A stretch of DNA of 64,000 nucleotides. Origin: Ulota crispa (lineage: Eukaryota; Streptophyta; Bryopsida; Orthotrichales; Orthotrichaceae). The translations under genes and the position numbers were made by a program. The stretch covers positions 20,804,471 to 20,868,470 of the forward strand of contig OY987247.1 in assembly GCA_963920765.1 (NCBI GenBank). Reading direction: 5' to 3'. This document shows positions 1 through 13,950 of the stretch, piece by piece (the stretch's first letter is position 1; each line of letters opens with the position of its first letter). The notes beneath the pieces are model-generated. The model made no database searches, was not told where the DNA came from, and saw only the letters and a program-made list of their open reading frames with translations.

Positions 1-1698
1 TATTAAGGAGGGACCGGTGGAAGTGAAGACACCTTGTTCCATGCAGTTGCCCAGCAAGGTTGACTTTGGACCTGGAGAAGGGTCAACACTCGGATCACGT
101 ACCCGGAGTTAGACCCACATAACTCCTAACGGTGGAGGTGTTACTTGGGTACCAAGTTTTGTCAAGAGGATGATTACCCCAAAATGCTCTAGAGAGTTGA
201 TGTCTCCAATCTCGACAATCAACTTGGATGACAAATTCTTTGCCTCCAGCATGAGTAGTGAGGAGGAGACCAAGACTGTGATGGAATCTTCCGGGGACAC
301 GGACCCAAAAGCTGTAAGGCTAACAAAGAGGAAGCGCGCAAAGAGGAAAGGAAAAGCGGCAGGAAGTTCTTGAGCTCCGGCTTGACGACCCCAGACACGT
401 AAGAGCGCCGCCAAATTGGCCGCAGCTACAGAAGAAGAAGAATAACTAGCTCTCACCTAGTATAGATTGCTAGTTTGTAATTTGAAATAAAAGGGAGGCT
501 TTTACAATAAATTAGGGATGACCTCCTGTCTTGCTACTTTCAGGATCATAGATCCCAGATTTGAGGATCTAGGATCCGCCTTTAGGGGCAGCTTGCAGTG
601 AGAGTTCAGATCCACCTTTTATGGATTGGAGAATGAAATGTGTCATTCTTTGATCAGTAACTTTACCTTCAAGAAGCTTTTCAATGATTCTTAGGGATTA
701 GTTATTAGGGGCAATTGTACCATTATTGCCGTGGGCATTATTATATTTTTGATATTTTTTGTGCACAACAAGATTTGGATTTCCACTTCAAAGTCTTGAA
801 TTGATGATTTGGTGCTATATTGGTATGCTAGCAGTGCTAGAACCATTGTTTTGTGCAGGTAGCCAAACATTGAGTGTGAAAGAGAAAAAGGTAGTCCTCA
901 GATCCTGTTTGATCAGTTTTCTGTAGCGTTATTGAGGTGGTTGGAAAATTGGGTGTTTTAAGGGGCAATTCCTGTTTGGGTTTACAATTCGGGTATTATT
1001 GTGAAGGATAGCTAGTCTTAGATTAGATACAATTTGAATCGCTATCTCAAGGCATGCTAGTTGACGGTTGAGAGGTTCCACTATTTCTAGGAGTGATTGT
1101 GAGCAAAGGAATAGGAATCCTTTAGGTATCTGATTACCATTTTAGCATTAGGAATCAAGTTAGGAAGGGTCCATCATTGTAGTAATTTGGGGTTGTAAGG
1201 GTTTCCCGCATGACCTGTCCGTTTGGAATCATTTCCAAATTGGCTATGAGGAAGTAATTGCATCATGTTGTCCTTGTGTTCAATGTTGTTGTTTTGTTTA
1301 GTGATATTTCATTCACTATAAACTGTGGAAGGGTAGGAACTCACGTTGCCTTCTTAATTGAATAGCGAAACCTTCTACTATAGAGGCTAAACTTATCTTG
1401 TCATAATTAAATGTCCTAATTGGAACTGAATTTAATAGCAAACGTCCGGAGAAGCATCCGGAAATTCCGGTTATTCTGTGTGCGTGTTTGTATTGGTGTA
1501 TTGTTGCAAATTCTAAACAAGGTTTTACTATATTGTTCTAGTCATCTTAAGGATCTACAAACTAAATCTTTGTGGGAACAATAAACAAGTCACCATATTG
1601 GCATTTTCACACTTTTAATGGTAATTAGAAGATAAGTACTTTGTTGTGCTACGACGGCATTCATTGGTGATCTACTTTATTTGTACACATTTACACAA
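1..1698. other. Unassigned stretch
   Basis: Apart from one short open frame listed separately, I see no convincing gene. The sequence has a coding-like, GC-richer start (1-470) followed by AT-rich DNA. I looked for LTR retrotransposon signals (TG...CA ends, a primer-binding site, a polypurine tract) and found none that are convincing. It may include the left part of the CACTA copy whose genes start at 1699, but its end was not located. Confidence 0.4.
113..373 (+). CDS. Possible coding fragment with basic C-terminus
   Basis: The frame is open for 87 codons after a TAG at 110-112 and ends at TGA 371-373. It reads like real coding sequence: a mixed hydrophobic and polar first half, then an acidic Ser/Glu patch, then a basic cluster LTKRKRAKRKGK that resembles a nuclear localisation signal. 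I do not recognise the family. It is probably the last part of an exon or of a transposon protein whose start lies before the window or upstream of the TAG. The opposite strand is open from 109 to 456, but its composition (Leu/Ser/Ala rich) looks like a shadow of this frame. Function unknown. Confidence 0.25.
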   Translation, partial: THITPNGGGVTWVPSFVKRMITPKCSRELMSPISTINLDDKFFASSMSSEEETKTVMESSGDTDPKAVRLTKRKRAKRKGKAAGSS

Positions 1699-4600
1699 TT
1701 AAACAATGTTGCTCAAACCCACAACTACAAGAACATAGTGGTACACACAATATTGAGTTCTTACTAATTCAAGGTTACAGAATACTTGGCGGTCAATGGG
1801 ATCTGCCTCGGATGTATTATGCAGCACGATTTTTTGAATCATATAGCCCACACCCATACTAATTGGTTGCTCTACTTGTCCTGACGATTGTTCTTCCACT
1901 TCATTTGATCTTATACCCTCCTCTTCAAGCCCTTGTGGAGTTCCCAATAACACAGCATCCTCTATTGGTTTGGACTTGTACTGGCAATCGGAAACAGAAT
2001 GGTCTAATGTGTTTTTGTTTGAAAGACCTAAGTCCCTACGCTCTTCTTCCATAGCGACTATCTTGTCTTGCAGTGTCTTTATCATTGCAATTGCGGCAAT
2101 ATATTCCCTTAACATGGAGTGCCCTTCACTTGTTCTTGCATGTGTGTAGGTAAACATATTGGAAATTCCAACATCAGCATGTTTTACAGTCAATGTGTTT
2201 ATCCAACTTTCAAAAGTGGCACTCTAATTTTCCACTGATTAACCCGTACTTGCTATTTGCTAAATAGGTTATTGTACTTCAAACGACGCATTCAAAGCCG
2301 GACCACTGTTGTGCATAACATTTCTAGAGACACTTTCTTCTTAAAACGCCTGCCATAGCCCTTATCACAAGTCATTTCAGCTTGGATTTCCTGAGGATGA
2401 AGGGCTTTGCGTAGTTTGTTTTGTAATTGTCAGCATACACCAATCTCACTTGATGGACTTGTTATCCCAAAGTTTTGTTGACTTGCATTTGCTTTGCTAC
2501 AATTCTTCTTCTTCTGTAGCACTATTGGATCATGAAGATCCTTTGCTAGAGTCCGCCATGTCTTGTTGCTGATATCCTTTGGTCTTGCTTTGTTTGCTGT
2601 TATCATCTTCCATAACTGCCTTTGTCGTAGCGTGACACCTCTTGCAATTTCCTTCTTCACACACTTGTATTGTAATAGAGCAGTGTAAGCCCACGTGTGC
2701 TGAATCCATTCAGCAATTCTTAGGCATACAATTTCTGGTTGATTTCTTATGTTGCCAAATGGCTGGGTCTAATATTTTTGACATCACATGTATTTCTTGA
2801 CGCCATTCCATAACTTTGTAATTGTACAGAATGTTTGTGTTTTTGCCTACTTCCAGCTTCTTGGATGTCAGACCATCCGTGGTACGTTGCTCAGCCTCCT
2901 TGTCTCTTGCAGCTTTAGCATGCCTTCTCTCCCTTCTTTTATCTGACTCTGACTCATTCAATAGTACATGTAGTCCTCGGTCCCCATCAATTTCACAAAC
3001 ATCTTTGTCAATGTCGTCTTGCAGTTGTAACTCTACATTCTCTTCATCGCCGCTTGAATCGCAACCAATATTGTCATCTTCAACATAGGGTACAAACGGC
3101 AGCTGCTAATGCAAAAAACCATTGCAAGGATCCACCATATCGTTGTGCAAGTTCTGAAATTTAACCATATTCACCGGTTAGTACCTTCATGTCTGCAAAT
3201 CAATCCACAAACCACCAAGCGTATTCTTATAGAATTCTTGCCATAATGCATGCTCAATTCTATCAATATAATTTGCCAATATTAAAGTTCATGACAATTT
3301 TTTCATTTCAAAGGACTTTGCATGAAGTTCTTTGCTATAGATCCAAACCATACCTGCTTGTCTTTTGCCACTGCCCTAGTCTTTTCAAAGTCAAAGTTCT
3401 TGCTTTTGAAGTTTGTAGAAGTAGAACCTGTCTAAGGCGCACAAGCTTGGGCCTAGTCTTCATTGCCTCCCTAATAAGGGCCTAAATTCATTTCAGACTA
3501 TCCACCAGGTCGATGTCAAGATGTTAAGTCGTCAAAACATGCGTTACTTCCCATTCCACATTCACGCAACAAAGCCACTGACTTTTGCATGTCATCTGCC
3601 GTTCCACAGTCATCATGCATGTACATTAGGAGTTGCATTTGTGTACACGGACCTAAAGCATTTTGTCTGTTTGCAATTTTGTTGCTGATCAACATCTGAC
3701 CTGTTCAGGGATACCAAGATCGTCAACTACGTTTGACTTCCTGTTGTTTAGTGTAGGTTACAACACTAACCATATCTACACCTTGCTTGACAAATACTAG
3801 CATGTATCTTGATTGAATACATGAAATTGACAAAATTGACTGCACGGCATCAAAGATTACATTCCTAAAGTTCATGAATGCAATTCATTGCGTACTATTC
3901 CTACCAATAATGTTTACAGACTTCATTTGCAAATTCAAACAATACTACCTTCATCCTCATGTTACATAACAATATCTGTTAGTTAGGTCATTCACAACCG
4001 ATTACTGAAATCACACTAATGAAATTACATTCCCTACAATGTCCAGTGATATGGTTTACAAAATAGCATACTGAGAAACAAAGAGGTATTCCACATGGGT
4101 TACAAACTTCCACTGACAGTATCAAAGAACATTCATACTTGTATTTAAATAAACTTCAATCTAACTCCACAAGCACTTATAATTTCTTGAAACGACATTT
4201 CAAAATTTCACATTTCAATATTCATTAAGGAAGCATGGTGCCACCTCAATCTTACTAATGGTAGTTATGTGTAGTACAAGACAATTGAAATGTTCAGTGG
4301 GGTACTGATACCTTTGCCCTTCCTTGATTTAGGATCCCTACTGTCATCAGGGTCACACAAGAAAGATGTTGATTCTTGATGAACACTCCCTCTTAAGCAA
4401 ATGTTGTGTGCAAGATGTGCTGCAGGATTCATTGTAGGAGGCCTGCTCATCACCACATCAAGCACATGCGTAGGTCGTGTGTGACTTTGCAACAATTGTT
4501 CTTCCATAAGACTGATACCAGCCTTCAACAATGCTTGGCACTATAAAGGTCACAACGTCCCCATTTGTAGTACTTCTTCTCCCATGCATGGGATCTCTTG

Positions 4601-4748
4601 AAACTTGATTGGGCAACTCAAGTTGTCAATGTTGGGTTCCAAATTCAACGTTTGACACCGTATCCTTTGAATTTGGAGCAGACCTCCTCGCTTCATTCCA
4701 ATGTGCAAAGTTCCCTGCATTTTTCAAATATTGCCTGGCCATGGCCAT
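1699..4748 (-). pseudogene. TnpA-like (Transposase_24, Ptta/En/Spm) CACTA accessory gene
   Basis: On the minus strand a first exon starts at ATG 4748 (MAMARQYLKNAGNF) and runs to a splice donor AAAG|GTATCAG at 4312/4311. It contains one in-frame TGA near 4634 and a frameshift near 4535. A second exon begins after TTTTGCATTAG at about 3105 with an acidic stretch, then a charged coiled-coil-like segment, then the conserved core SKILDPAIW...RIAEWIQHTW...KARPKDISNKTWRTLAKDL. A frameshift lies near 2750. The last part (2220-1699) contains FTYTHARTSEGHSM and a coiled coil (IKTLQDKIVAMEEERRDL), then stop TAA. The order (basic core, RP-x-W motif, Asn-rich linker, F-x-x-THTR, coiled coil) is that of plant Transposase_24/TnpA-like proteins, which bind subterminal repeats of CACTA elements. 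It diverges from the TNP2 gene starting near 9119 and is probably its partner. It is inactive as it stands. Confidence 0.6.
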
Positions 4749-7700
4749 TTCTTGTGAACCACACATAATGAAATTCCCTTCACAATGATTGATAGTTCAA
4801 TTGGTAGTTTGTATAGTATGAAATATTTTTGATATATTAACTGACATGTCCATACTCTATTATGTTCCTCAATATATTGAGTCAATGAAGCCCCATAGTC
4901 TGTAGTATGTTCTTTGTTATGCTATGTGTATTATGCATTGCGTGCACTTAGTAAATATTTGGAGTACTTTTAGTGAAAAGAGTTTAGATGCGCATTCTAT
5001 CTTTAATTTCCTCAAATATTAAATCATTATGTCAACTGAGTTTTTGCTCAAAGATCTAAAATAAACCACTTAATATATAGAGAATTTAATATAGTACTAC
5101 ACAAACATTCAACAACAGAAACAAGTACAAGCCATTCACATGTTTCCCTTTCCACTCATATAACTCTGTATTTGCTACATGTAGAAGGTAGTTCATTTGC
5201 CGCTAAAGTAATAGAAATTCTCCATGTCCTTATTTACCATTCTGAATTGCAAACAACTCTCTTTTCATTCCAATGTGAAAACAATTATTGTTCAATACAT
5301 ACAAGTGAGGGCAGTGTTTGTCGCCTCTGAAGGTCTTAACTATAGAATGAAAGTCAACCACAACCTCTGTCTCAAAGTTGTTTCACTAAAATAAATGTCA
5401 CTCCTCATGTATCAATAATCATGCACCCGACCATACACGCTGGCATTTGGAATGTAACACTTCATACGGTTTCACACAATGTCATAGAACATGTTATTCA
5501 TACTCTTATTCATAGCTTATTGAAAGTACAACAACTTAAATCTAGCGGTACATTTATCCAATTCTCATGCAGCATCTCATGTACAAATTATTAAAAAAAA
5601 AATAGACGCCACAGTCTTGGGCATGTTAATATTTTTTTGCCATCCCTTCATTATCTAACTATGGCCATACATACCTTGCCTTCTTTTCTAAAGAGGTTAC
5701 AACAATGTGCCAAACCAAAATCTTTGGTATTATTAGTGCATACTGCTCCCCATATTCTCCGCTCCTTGCACTTTGGTTCTCTACAATATAGATCCCCTTT
5801 CCTTGCCATGTTAAAAGATAAGATATTAGAGCCACGCCAAGACAGAAGATGGAATACAAAAGTGGACAAGGACTACTTTTAATTGCATATTATTCAATTG
5901 AACCCCAAATCAAAAGATTAAGTGTTTACAGGGGTCCCTTCTACTATTTTCTTGGGCTTTTGAAAATTTTGTCCAGCAATTCAAACGTGACAGCCGTGCC
6001 CTTTGATATGTGAGAATCTTGATTGTTCTGAGCTGACTAACCCTACATGAACTATTGAATTATGTTTCTAGGATGTTTAGAAAATCTTACAGACCCTCTT
6101 CCTGCGTACTTAATGTCTTCTATGACTTCAACAATGTATGCAACTCCATTTCCATGTGTATTCCAAGTCACGTACCTAGTAGACCTTTGAAACTTACACG
6201 TGGTTTAAAAGAACCACAAGGACATGCACTACCTAAGTGAGAAACTATGGACCTCCATAAAACCAAAACACAGAAGAACAAAACCCTAAGCAGTAAGTGG
6301 ATTTAGAACTACTTGGCTGCGAAAGACGTTTTGCTGCTACAACATAACGCGGCTGCCACCAAGAATTAAGTTTCTTAAAAAAACTTTCCGTAAAGAAGTG
6401 AAGTTTGGGAACAGAAACTCTGCAACTACAACAACATTCATCTTTTTCCATGCATTATCAAGCATGGAGAAAATTGTAATCTTAATCCATGGTCTTCTAA
6501 TGTAAGTAAAAGCTACTAAACTATATTCAATACTGACGACAAACATAGTCCGTAAAGAACAAGAATTTCTATATTTCTAGGGTCAAAGTTTAGAAATGTA
6601 AATGTGCATTCCTACAACAACGCAAAAATTAACAACAATAGCAATTGTATTTATGAACATCATGTGAAAGTGCAAGCCCATTGACTTTTGACCACTGCTG
6701 TGGGAAGAGCACCGTCTTTGACGGCAAAGTTTTTTACACAAAAGAAACTACCCATGCCACCAAAATTGGCAACAATTTCTAGCAAACAGATGAATTAGTA
6801 GAACGCTATAGTACGCTTTGGTAAGTTAGGCTCCGTAACTCACTCTTTCATCTCATAAACTCTCTTGTCTTCCTTAATTGCTCCTTACTGTACCATGTCA
6901 AACCTCTTACTACCGTGACACCTACTCCTCGGCTACCACTCCGTGCTTCCTATCTTCTTATTCTTCCTCAAAGTTCTAACAGGGTGAAGTTGCCACAAAG
7001 CAGCATAAATCTGGAATGTGAAGAAGAGATGTGCAGAGACTCCCACCTTAGTGCCATCTTATACCGGTGATTTAATCACAAGCAAAACCCTAATTCTCAA
7101 GTATGCACTCAATTTTGAAATTGAATGATGTTGTGATACTATACTCATGATTAAAGAGTGTTGTCATAACTCGTGAGTACATCAATGATTCAAAAAATAT
7201 TTTCATATCTCCAAATTGCCGACACTTTATAATTACGCAGTTGTCACTTCTTGGTGAATTACATAGGGAAATTGTCTTCTCTCAAATGGAACTTCTAGAT
7301 AACACTTAGTGGCAATTATATCACTAATCATTTCAACTCAATTAATGATATCTAATTAGTAAAATGTTGAGATTTTGTGATTAGATTGTCAAGTCAATTG
7401 ATTTCTTGGAAATCATGAGAGCTTAGCCTACGCTGAAGCTTCTCCAAACTCAGTGAAAGCACACACAAAAATTTCAAAATTTCTTTCATTGGAAACTTCT
7501 TCCATGTCCTCAAGAGTTCAATACTTGCATTTCTACTTTCAAAGCTTTGTTGTGAAGGCAAACAAGTAACATGCGGCATTCATGTGACTTGTCTTCATTC
7601 TACTTGACAGTATGAGGACGACGTGTTAAGATTGACTCCTCTTGAGAATTGTGGTGTGCTTCAGTACTTAACGGTGGGTATTCACGTTAGCTACACTGCC

Positions 7701-9118
7701 AATTGGTGTGAAGGTATCACAGAGTGTATTTCATGAGCAAGAATTGCTCTTTCAAGGTATTGCTCCTTCAAAATAGAAGTCATTCAATTTCTAGAATGCC
7801 GTGAGTTCTGTCTAGTTAACATTGTTTGTGTCAAGTTTTTTTTGAAAATGCATGCATCTTCACATGCGTCTAGTTCTTGACGATATAGGAAGTTTGATTA
7901 AAATAACATTAGGCAACAATCTCTGTACACATTTGTATCCTTCTGCGGCTACTCCTCTTTCTTTATATTGTATGTTGCCTGAAGCCATGACTGTTGCTGA
8001 GACGGTTGTGCATTCTCACATGTTGAAATTGATAAGCCTTATTACAAGGTTCATGAGTTACGCAATATTGCAAGATTAAATGCTGACTCCAATGAATTGT
8101 GCTGCAAGAGGTCTTGTTATGATGACAGATATGTTGAATAGAGCTAACCATGCAGAGAGAGCCTTTGCAGCTTGACTTGGAATTGAGCAATATCCATGCG
8201 CGTGATGGATTTGTCATGGATTAAAGAACCAAAGCACCATTAACATTCAAAGACATCATTGACAACATGGCCAAGACGTAACTTAATTGCAGCCTCTCAT
8301 TGTAAGAACACCAACGCACCTATTATTCTAATCGCAGCAATTTAATGGTATATTAAAAGGAGGTTCTCATTTGATACACACATTCTCTTCCAATTCAGCA
8401 CATCCATTGTAGGCATGTTTTAAAAATAGCAATGTGTACTCATATGAATCCCTTTACAAAATTTTATTTGATTGATAACTTAAACAATCTAAAAAACAGA
8501 GTAGCATGAAGTTGATGAATTATTGTCAAAGCTGTTCATTATTAGTATAGAAAGAACGTTACATTAAATTTTTTTGTCATGTAATAAAATACTCTAGAGT
8601 TCCATTACAGTGTTCATTGCGGTGGTCTTCCTTGTAATTTGTAGTATCCATTTCAATCCACTGCATAAATTCTCTCCGCAAGAATAAGATTTTTAGTTTT
8701 TGAATATATAGAAACCTTTGATGATGTTTGCACATGTGAAGATCCAATGCCTTTGCCTATAGTTCATGTAACATTACTGGGGTAATTGTAAATTCTTCTG
8801 TTTCATTCCAAATATGATCCACATAAGTCAAAAAATGAACAAAAATTCCTACTTTAGCAAATATTTGATTTTGGTACGTAAGTGAGTACATCCAGCCTCT
8901 GGAGTCCAAAAACAAAGATGACCTCTTGGCAAACACGGTGATCTTAAAAGATTGGTATAATGTGAAGAAAATAAAGGTATTGCTCATTGCTTCAGATCAT
9001 AAACTCTCAAGAATGATATATTCCATAAGAAATTAACATTTCCTATCTGAGAAGGTAGGTGATGTAATACTATAGAACCTCTTGAATTATGATTTTAGTA
9101 ACATTTTATACTTTATCA
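4749..9118. other. Divergent upstream region between TnpA-like and TNP2-like genes
   Basis: This 4.4-kb AT-rich stretch lies between two genes transcribed away from each other, so it should hold both promoters and any 5' noncoding exons. I could not single out a TATA box with confidence. The short open frames in it (for example around 5637-5882 and 6055-6240) overlap on both strands and show no family signature, so I do not call them. No inverted-repeat element with clear ends was seen here. Confidence 0.35.
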
Positions 9119-12100
9119 ATGGCAAAAGACGACAATCACTTTGCAAATCCAAGAAGCTATGCAAAAGACAAAGATGATGACATGCCAGTGCATGACAATT
9201 GCAGCGATGGAACTCTACCTGGAGATGACATATTTGGAGGTACAAATGAACGGGTTGATGATTTCCAGAGTTATGAAGGGTAGCAACAAAACACAAATGT
9301 GAATTTCAAAAGAATGGCGGAAGATTACTTCTCTAAGGTGGATACAATCAAGTCGGAGATGAAGAGGAGTCGATTGTGGACTTTGATGGCATCTCTCTGT
9401 CATTAGATGAAGAACCTGGTGACGTGGACCACCTGGAGTCACTTTTACAAGAATTGGCAAAACCATTGTTCCCAAGATCAAGTACAAGTTGCCTCCAATT
9501 TAGTGTGATCTTCATGTCATTCTGCACCTTTTTTTCAGTGAGTTGACTGTGCCTTGATGAATTCCTCACTTTTTTTAAAGAAGATGTCTTGCCTCCAAAT
9601 AATAGCTGTTCTAAAAATTCCTACAAAATGAAAGCAGTACTAATGAAGTTGGGACTTGCACATGAGAACATACATTGCTGCAATTGTGGAAAAATGCTTT
9701 ATTAAAAGGAGAACGCTTGTCTGGTGGAGTGCCCAAGTTGCTCTAAATCAAGGTACATCAAAGGGTTGAAAAGTGTCCCTACTTGAGTGTTATGTTATTT
9801 TCCAATTATTAAGAGGCTACCTAGGTTGTACAGGTGCCCTGAGATTGCAAAACATCTTGTTTGGCATGCTTCAAATCATTTGCAAGATGAAAAGATGAGA
9901 TTAGTTGTGGATGGGGAGCAGTAGAAATATATAGACTGGAATTACCCCAGCTTCAATAGAAATCCCAAAAATGTACAGCTTGGGATTTTGATAGATGGAG
10001 TAAACCCCTACAATCTTCAATCATTGAAGCACTCAATGTGGCCCATTTTGATGGTAATGTACAACCTACCACCTTACCTTGCTACTAAAAAGTTTTTTCT
10101 GTCTTTGAGCATGATAATTCTTGGGCTACACTCCCCCTTTGACGATTCAATTGACATATACATGCAACCTCTTATACATGAGTTGAAGAAGTTGTGGGTG
10201 GGAGTTTTGGTAGTAGATATGTTGCAACCAAAAGGTCCTTCTCAAAATTTCTAGTTACAAGGTATGCTTATATGGACAATTCACAACTTCCCTGCATACA
10301 CTCTACTTGTGGGTCTAGTGAGCAAAGGTTATGCCGGTTGTTTGGTTTGCAGAGATGGGACATTTGCTAAGTTTTAAAAAGAGGCAGGGAAGATGGTGTT
10401 CTTGGGGAATTGGCAATGGATTCCTAGAAATCATCGTTGGAGGACTGTAGAAGCTACTTTCAACGGACAAGGCAATCATGACAAAGCCCCCCCTTGTCAA
10501 ACAAGTCTGGCAATAGTTCAACATGGAGCATGGAGAGAGTCTTTTCTTAGACTCGGCTGCCGTCCAAATTCATTGCACGACCCAATGAAGTGTACAGAGG
10601 TCAAGAGAGTGAGCGTCTTCTATGAACTTCCATATTGGAGGATAAGTGTTGAAACCTCTTATGATTTGATTCATGGAAGTGTTTTATGTATTATGCTGCT
10701 GTCAATAAAATCTTAAAAATTTCTTGAAAACCATAATGTGTGAGAGCAATGCATCCATCTTTTTGATGTTGTGCATTGCACTAGCTACCTAAGAACATGT
10801 TTACAAAAAAAGAGAAATGGAGAGGAATGAATCTTGAAGGCCAATATTTGAACAGTGACCGATAAAACTTTGAGGTATAGTAATCGGAATGGAGTTGGTA
10901 GTTCTCTTAGAAATGCAAGGAAGAACTATAATTGTGATGTTAAGAATGGAATTAAATTGCGTGAATTTAATGTCACAAAGCTATTGCATGTACTTTGGAA
11001 ATGTTAGTCCTAGTTTGTGTCATAGTGTTTGTAGTTTGTAATGGATATTAAATATGAAATTTCTTGCTAAAACTATGTTGTCTTAATGGGTTTTAGCAAA
11101 TGGCAAATTGCTTTGTCACCAATTTTTTCCATATTTGAAATATTTGTCTGAGTTAGGCTATTAGCTTTGGAACATTAGTAATGAGTCTTAACCATTGAAC
11201 AAAGAGCAAACTCTTTTTGACCATTATAGTACATGGTTGTTTATTTTTGAATTTGGAGTGCATCCAGACCTTTATGACATTTGAGAGCAACAAAGAAGTT
11301 AGAGTATAGATCAATGTTATTCTAGTGAGTTAGTCAAGATCCCAAATTATACCTTCTATTGGTAGTAATTGCCAGTTATACAGCAAAGCACATGATCTAA
11401 ATTGTAGTGGCCTTATCTTTTGACAGTTAAAAAGCATTCTTTAAGTCAAGAAACCATGTGCAACAATCTAATGATATAATGCATCAAAGAATTGGTGGCA
11501 TTGGAAGTGTTGTTGTGTCATATGTGTGTCCATTGAAGTATTTGGAGATTGACATGTCAAGCAAGGTACAGCAATACAGCTGCTGATTGAATGATATTGT
11601 AATTAGAGTTTTTAATATTTCTTACAGTTCTTAATGAAATGTCAATTGCAATGAAGTGTAGAATGATATATGTATGTTCAATTCTAAAACTTGTTAGTGC
11701 AATTACTATAGAAGAATATAGAATAAAGTATAAATATGCAGGTGATTACGAGTATTAAAATAGAATTCCCCCAACCACGCAGTTTAGTGTGGACAAATTC
11801 ATGTAGGCTGGCCTTTGTCTGTCAAAGAAGATTAATGTTTGTGTAATTAGTGATATCAAATGACGTATGTCAAGTTTGTGATGTTAATGCTTTGCTATTC
11901 AGATTTTCTGTGTAATTGTGAGTTTGACTATTACAAAGTGAGGTTATCTTTTGTGCTTGACTTTCTGATTAACTAACTTGAACTCCGTGGTAGAGGAGGT
12001 GTACATGTCTTGCAGCATTAAGCAAATAAGATTTGCTTGCAGTGAATTGGTGACTGTATTAGCAAACCAGTAGGGGAAGGGACATCAGAGAAGGAGGCTC

Positions 12101-12249
12101 ATGTATAGACCATGTATGGGCTAAAATGGAGAGTAAAATGCTTTTGAAAATTCTTCAAGTATTTCTCATGTCATTCTCATTACAACCACTTATTATAAGA
12201 CATTACTTCTAGTAATTCCATAATTTTTTTACTTCTCATTTTTATAGCT

Positions 12250-12582
12250 AAGCGATCTAGAAGTGGAGATGCCAAGTGCCTTGACAATGGTGTACCTATT
12301 CATATGTCAATTGAGGAAGCCCATAAATAACAACTTCTATGAAATAAAGCAGATATGAAGACAATTGTAACTACAATGGGGAACAAGTACATGCTCCCAG
12401 TCCATGTTGACCCCAATACTTTAATTTATGACTGTATTCTGAACCAAGGTGGAGACCTTGGTGCAATCACAGCGAAAGTTCTTGGTGCAAATCAATTAGT
12501 GTATTGTGGTATTTTTGAACAAGTAATTGTAATTTTCCAAAACTTAGTAGTTGTTGATCAACATATGAATTGTATGGAATAA
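12250..12582 (+). pseudogene. Possible stray exon inside TNP2 intron
   Basis: After a good acceptor (tttttatag at about 12249) the frame reads RSRSGDAKCLDNGVPIHM, two stops, then an open stretch from ATG 12355 to TAA 12580-12582 (75 codons: MKTIVTTMGNKYMLPVHVDP and on). Its composition is protein-like, but I recognise no family. It may belong to a transposon inserted in the intron. Low confidence. Confidence 0.25.
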
Positions 12583-13684
12583 AATGATAACTCTAATGAA
12601 AAGAATAATTGATGTGGATGAGAGTAGGGGAGTGGGGGAATTCATCGTTCTGAGTTGTTGTGGATCATGTGGAATGGTATAGTGAAGTGCAAATGTCGAG
12701 TAGTAATTGTGTGTGAAAATTTTTGAAAAAAAAATTGGTCATGTATTAGGTTTGGACATCAATGTAGACCTTCGGTTGGTTTTGTAAAGTAAAGAAATTC
12801 AGCTTTGTTTTAGAGACTACGTATATGCACATAATTGGGCTCATATTTGCTTTGACCCTTCGAGGTATTTGTCATTGTTCATACTATCATAAAGTTTGAT
12901 TTTAGGATTTTAAAATCAGAGTTAGACTTAGAGACCATGATCTAAACTAGAAGTCTAAAACCATCAAAGTAGTTGCTATTAAATAGCACCCCATGTGAAA
13001 TTTTAGCTACGAGTATAAATTTTAGTCTCAATTTTGTTTGAAAAAAAAGATTTTTTATTTTCCTATCGTGTTGTTGAATTGCAACTTATTCAATGAATGT
13101 ACAGTAAAGCATGTTCTGCAATTCCATCATGAAATAAATTCAAAATCAGATTTTCACGTGTATGATGCTGAAAATCTGAAATTTATTGCAAGGGAGATGT
13201 GCAATTATGAAATCCTAGTGTGCATATATCAAATAAGCCCCTCTTTTTACTATACCAATGTGTCTATTACTAGGTGGACAGAACCAAGAATGTATAAAAA
13301 ATTGTCAAATATGGGCAACTAGATATGCTTAACTTAGTGGATGTGACCATGTCATGTTTTACTGTGCGGTTCCTAATACATATAAGGTATTGCATATCGT
13401 AATTCCCAAATAGTTATGTCGGTCTAGTAGTGGAGAATGAATCAAACCATGGAACTGTGCATGTACTAGTAGCAAGATAATTAGGGAATAAGTGATTGAA
13501 AGTGAGGAACTATGAAGTGAATTATTCTGTTGGAATAGATGGAAGCAAGTATTATTTTGCATTGTAACCCTTTTGGGTTTTTGATAGACATAGTTATATG
13601 TAAGGAATTGCATGCAATTGCAACAGCTTGTATGAAATACTGTATTGTTCATTTTGCATAAAGGAATCAATAAGTGCAAGACAC

Positions 13685-13950
13685 ATCATATTAGTTAATG
13701 TGGGAAAAATAGTAGATTTTGGGATGTCTGAAGTGTTTCTTGAAGGTTTGAGGTGATCACCTCAAACCGAGCTCCAGTGTTTTTTTTGGCACAAGTATCC
13801 TCACCTTAGAAGTGAAATTTGAGAGGGAAAAAATCATAATGGGTTAGATTGAATATAATACCTTTGAATTTTGTTTAATGTGACTTTTTGGATTTAAGGT
13901 GAAATACAAAATGGTACCTACAATTTTTCCAATTTACCTAATATGGCGTT
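13685..13950. mobile_element. Short inverted-repeat element, family M1, copy 1
   Basis: The ends are inverted copies: CATATTAGTTAATGTGGG on the left and, read from the right, CCATATTAGGTAAATTGG. The whole insert matches 55953-56217 in reverse orientation, including the palindromic GAGGTGATCACCTC core and the segment TACCATTTTGTATTTCACC. This is a diverged member of a non-autonomous DNA element family. No target duplication could be defined, so the exact ends are approximate. Confidence 0.6.

Noticed and set aside
109..456. 115-residue minus-strand open frame
   Set aside because: It overlaps a more protein-like plus-strand frame with a basic NLS-like tail; Leu/Ser/Ala bias suggests a shadow.
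10625..10716. Continuation of the TNP2 frame past ELPYWR as coding sequence
   Set aside because: The expected HTLDPMHCEKN segment lies at 14337 after a good acceptor, so the sequence past 10638 is intron, despite a chance YDLIH resemblance.
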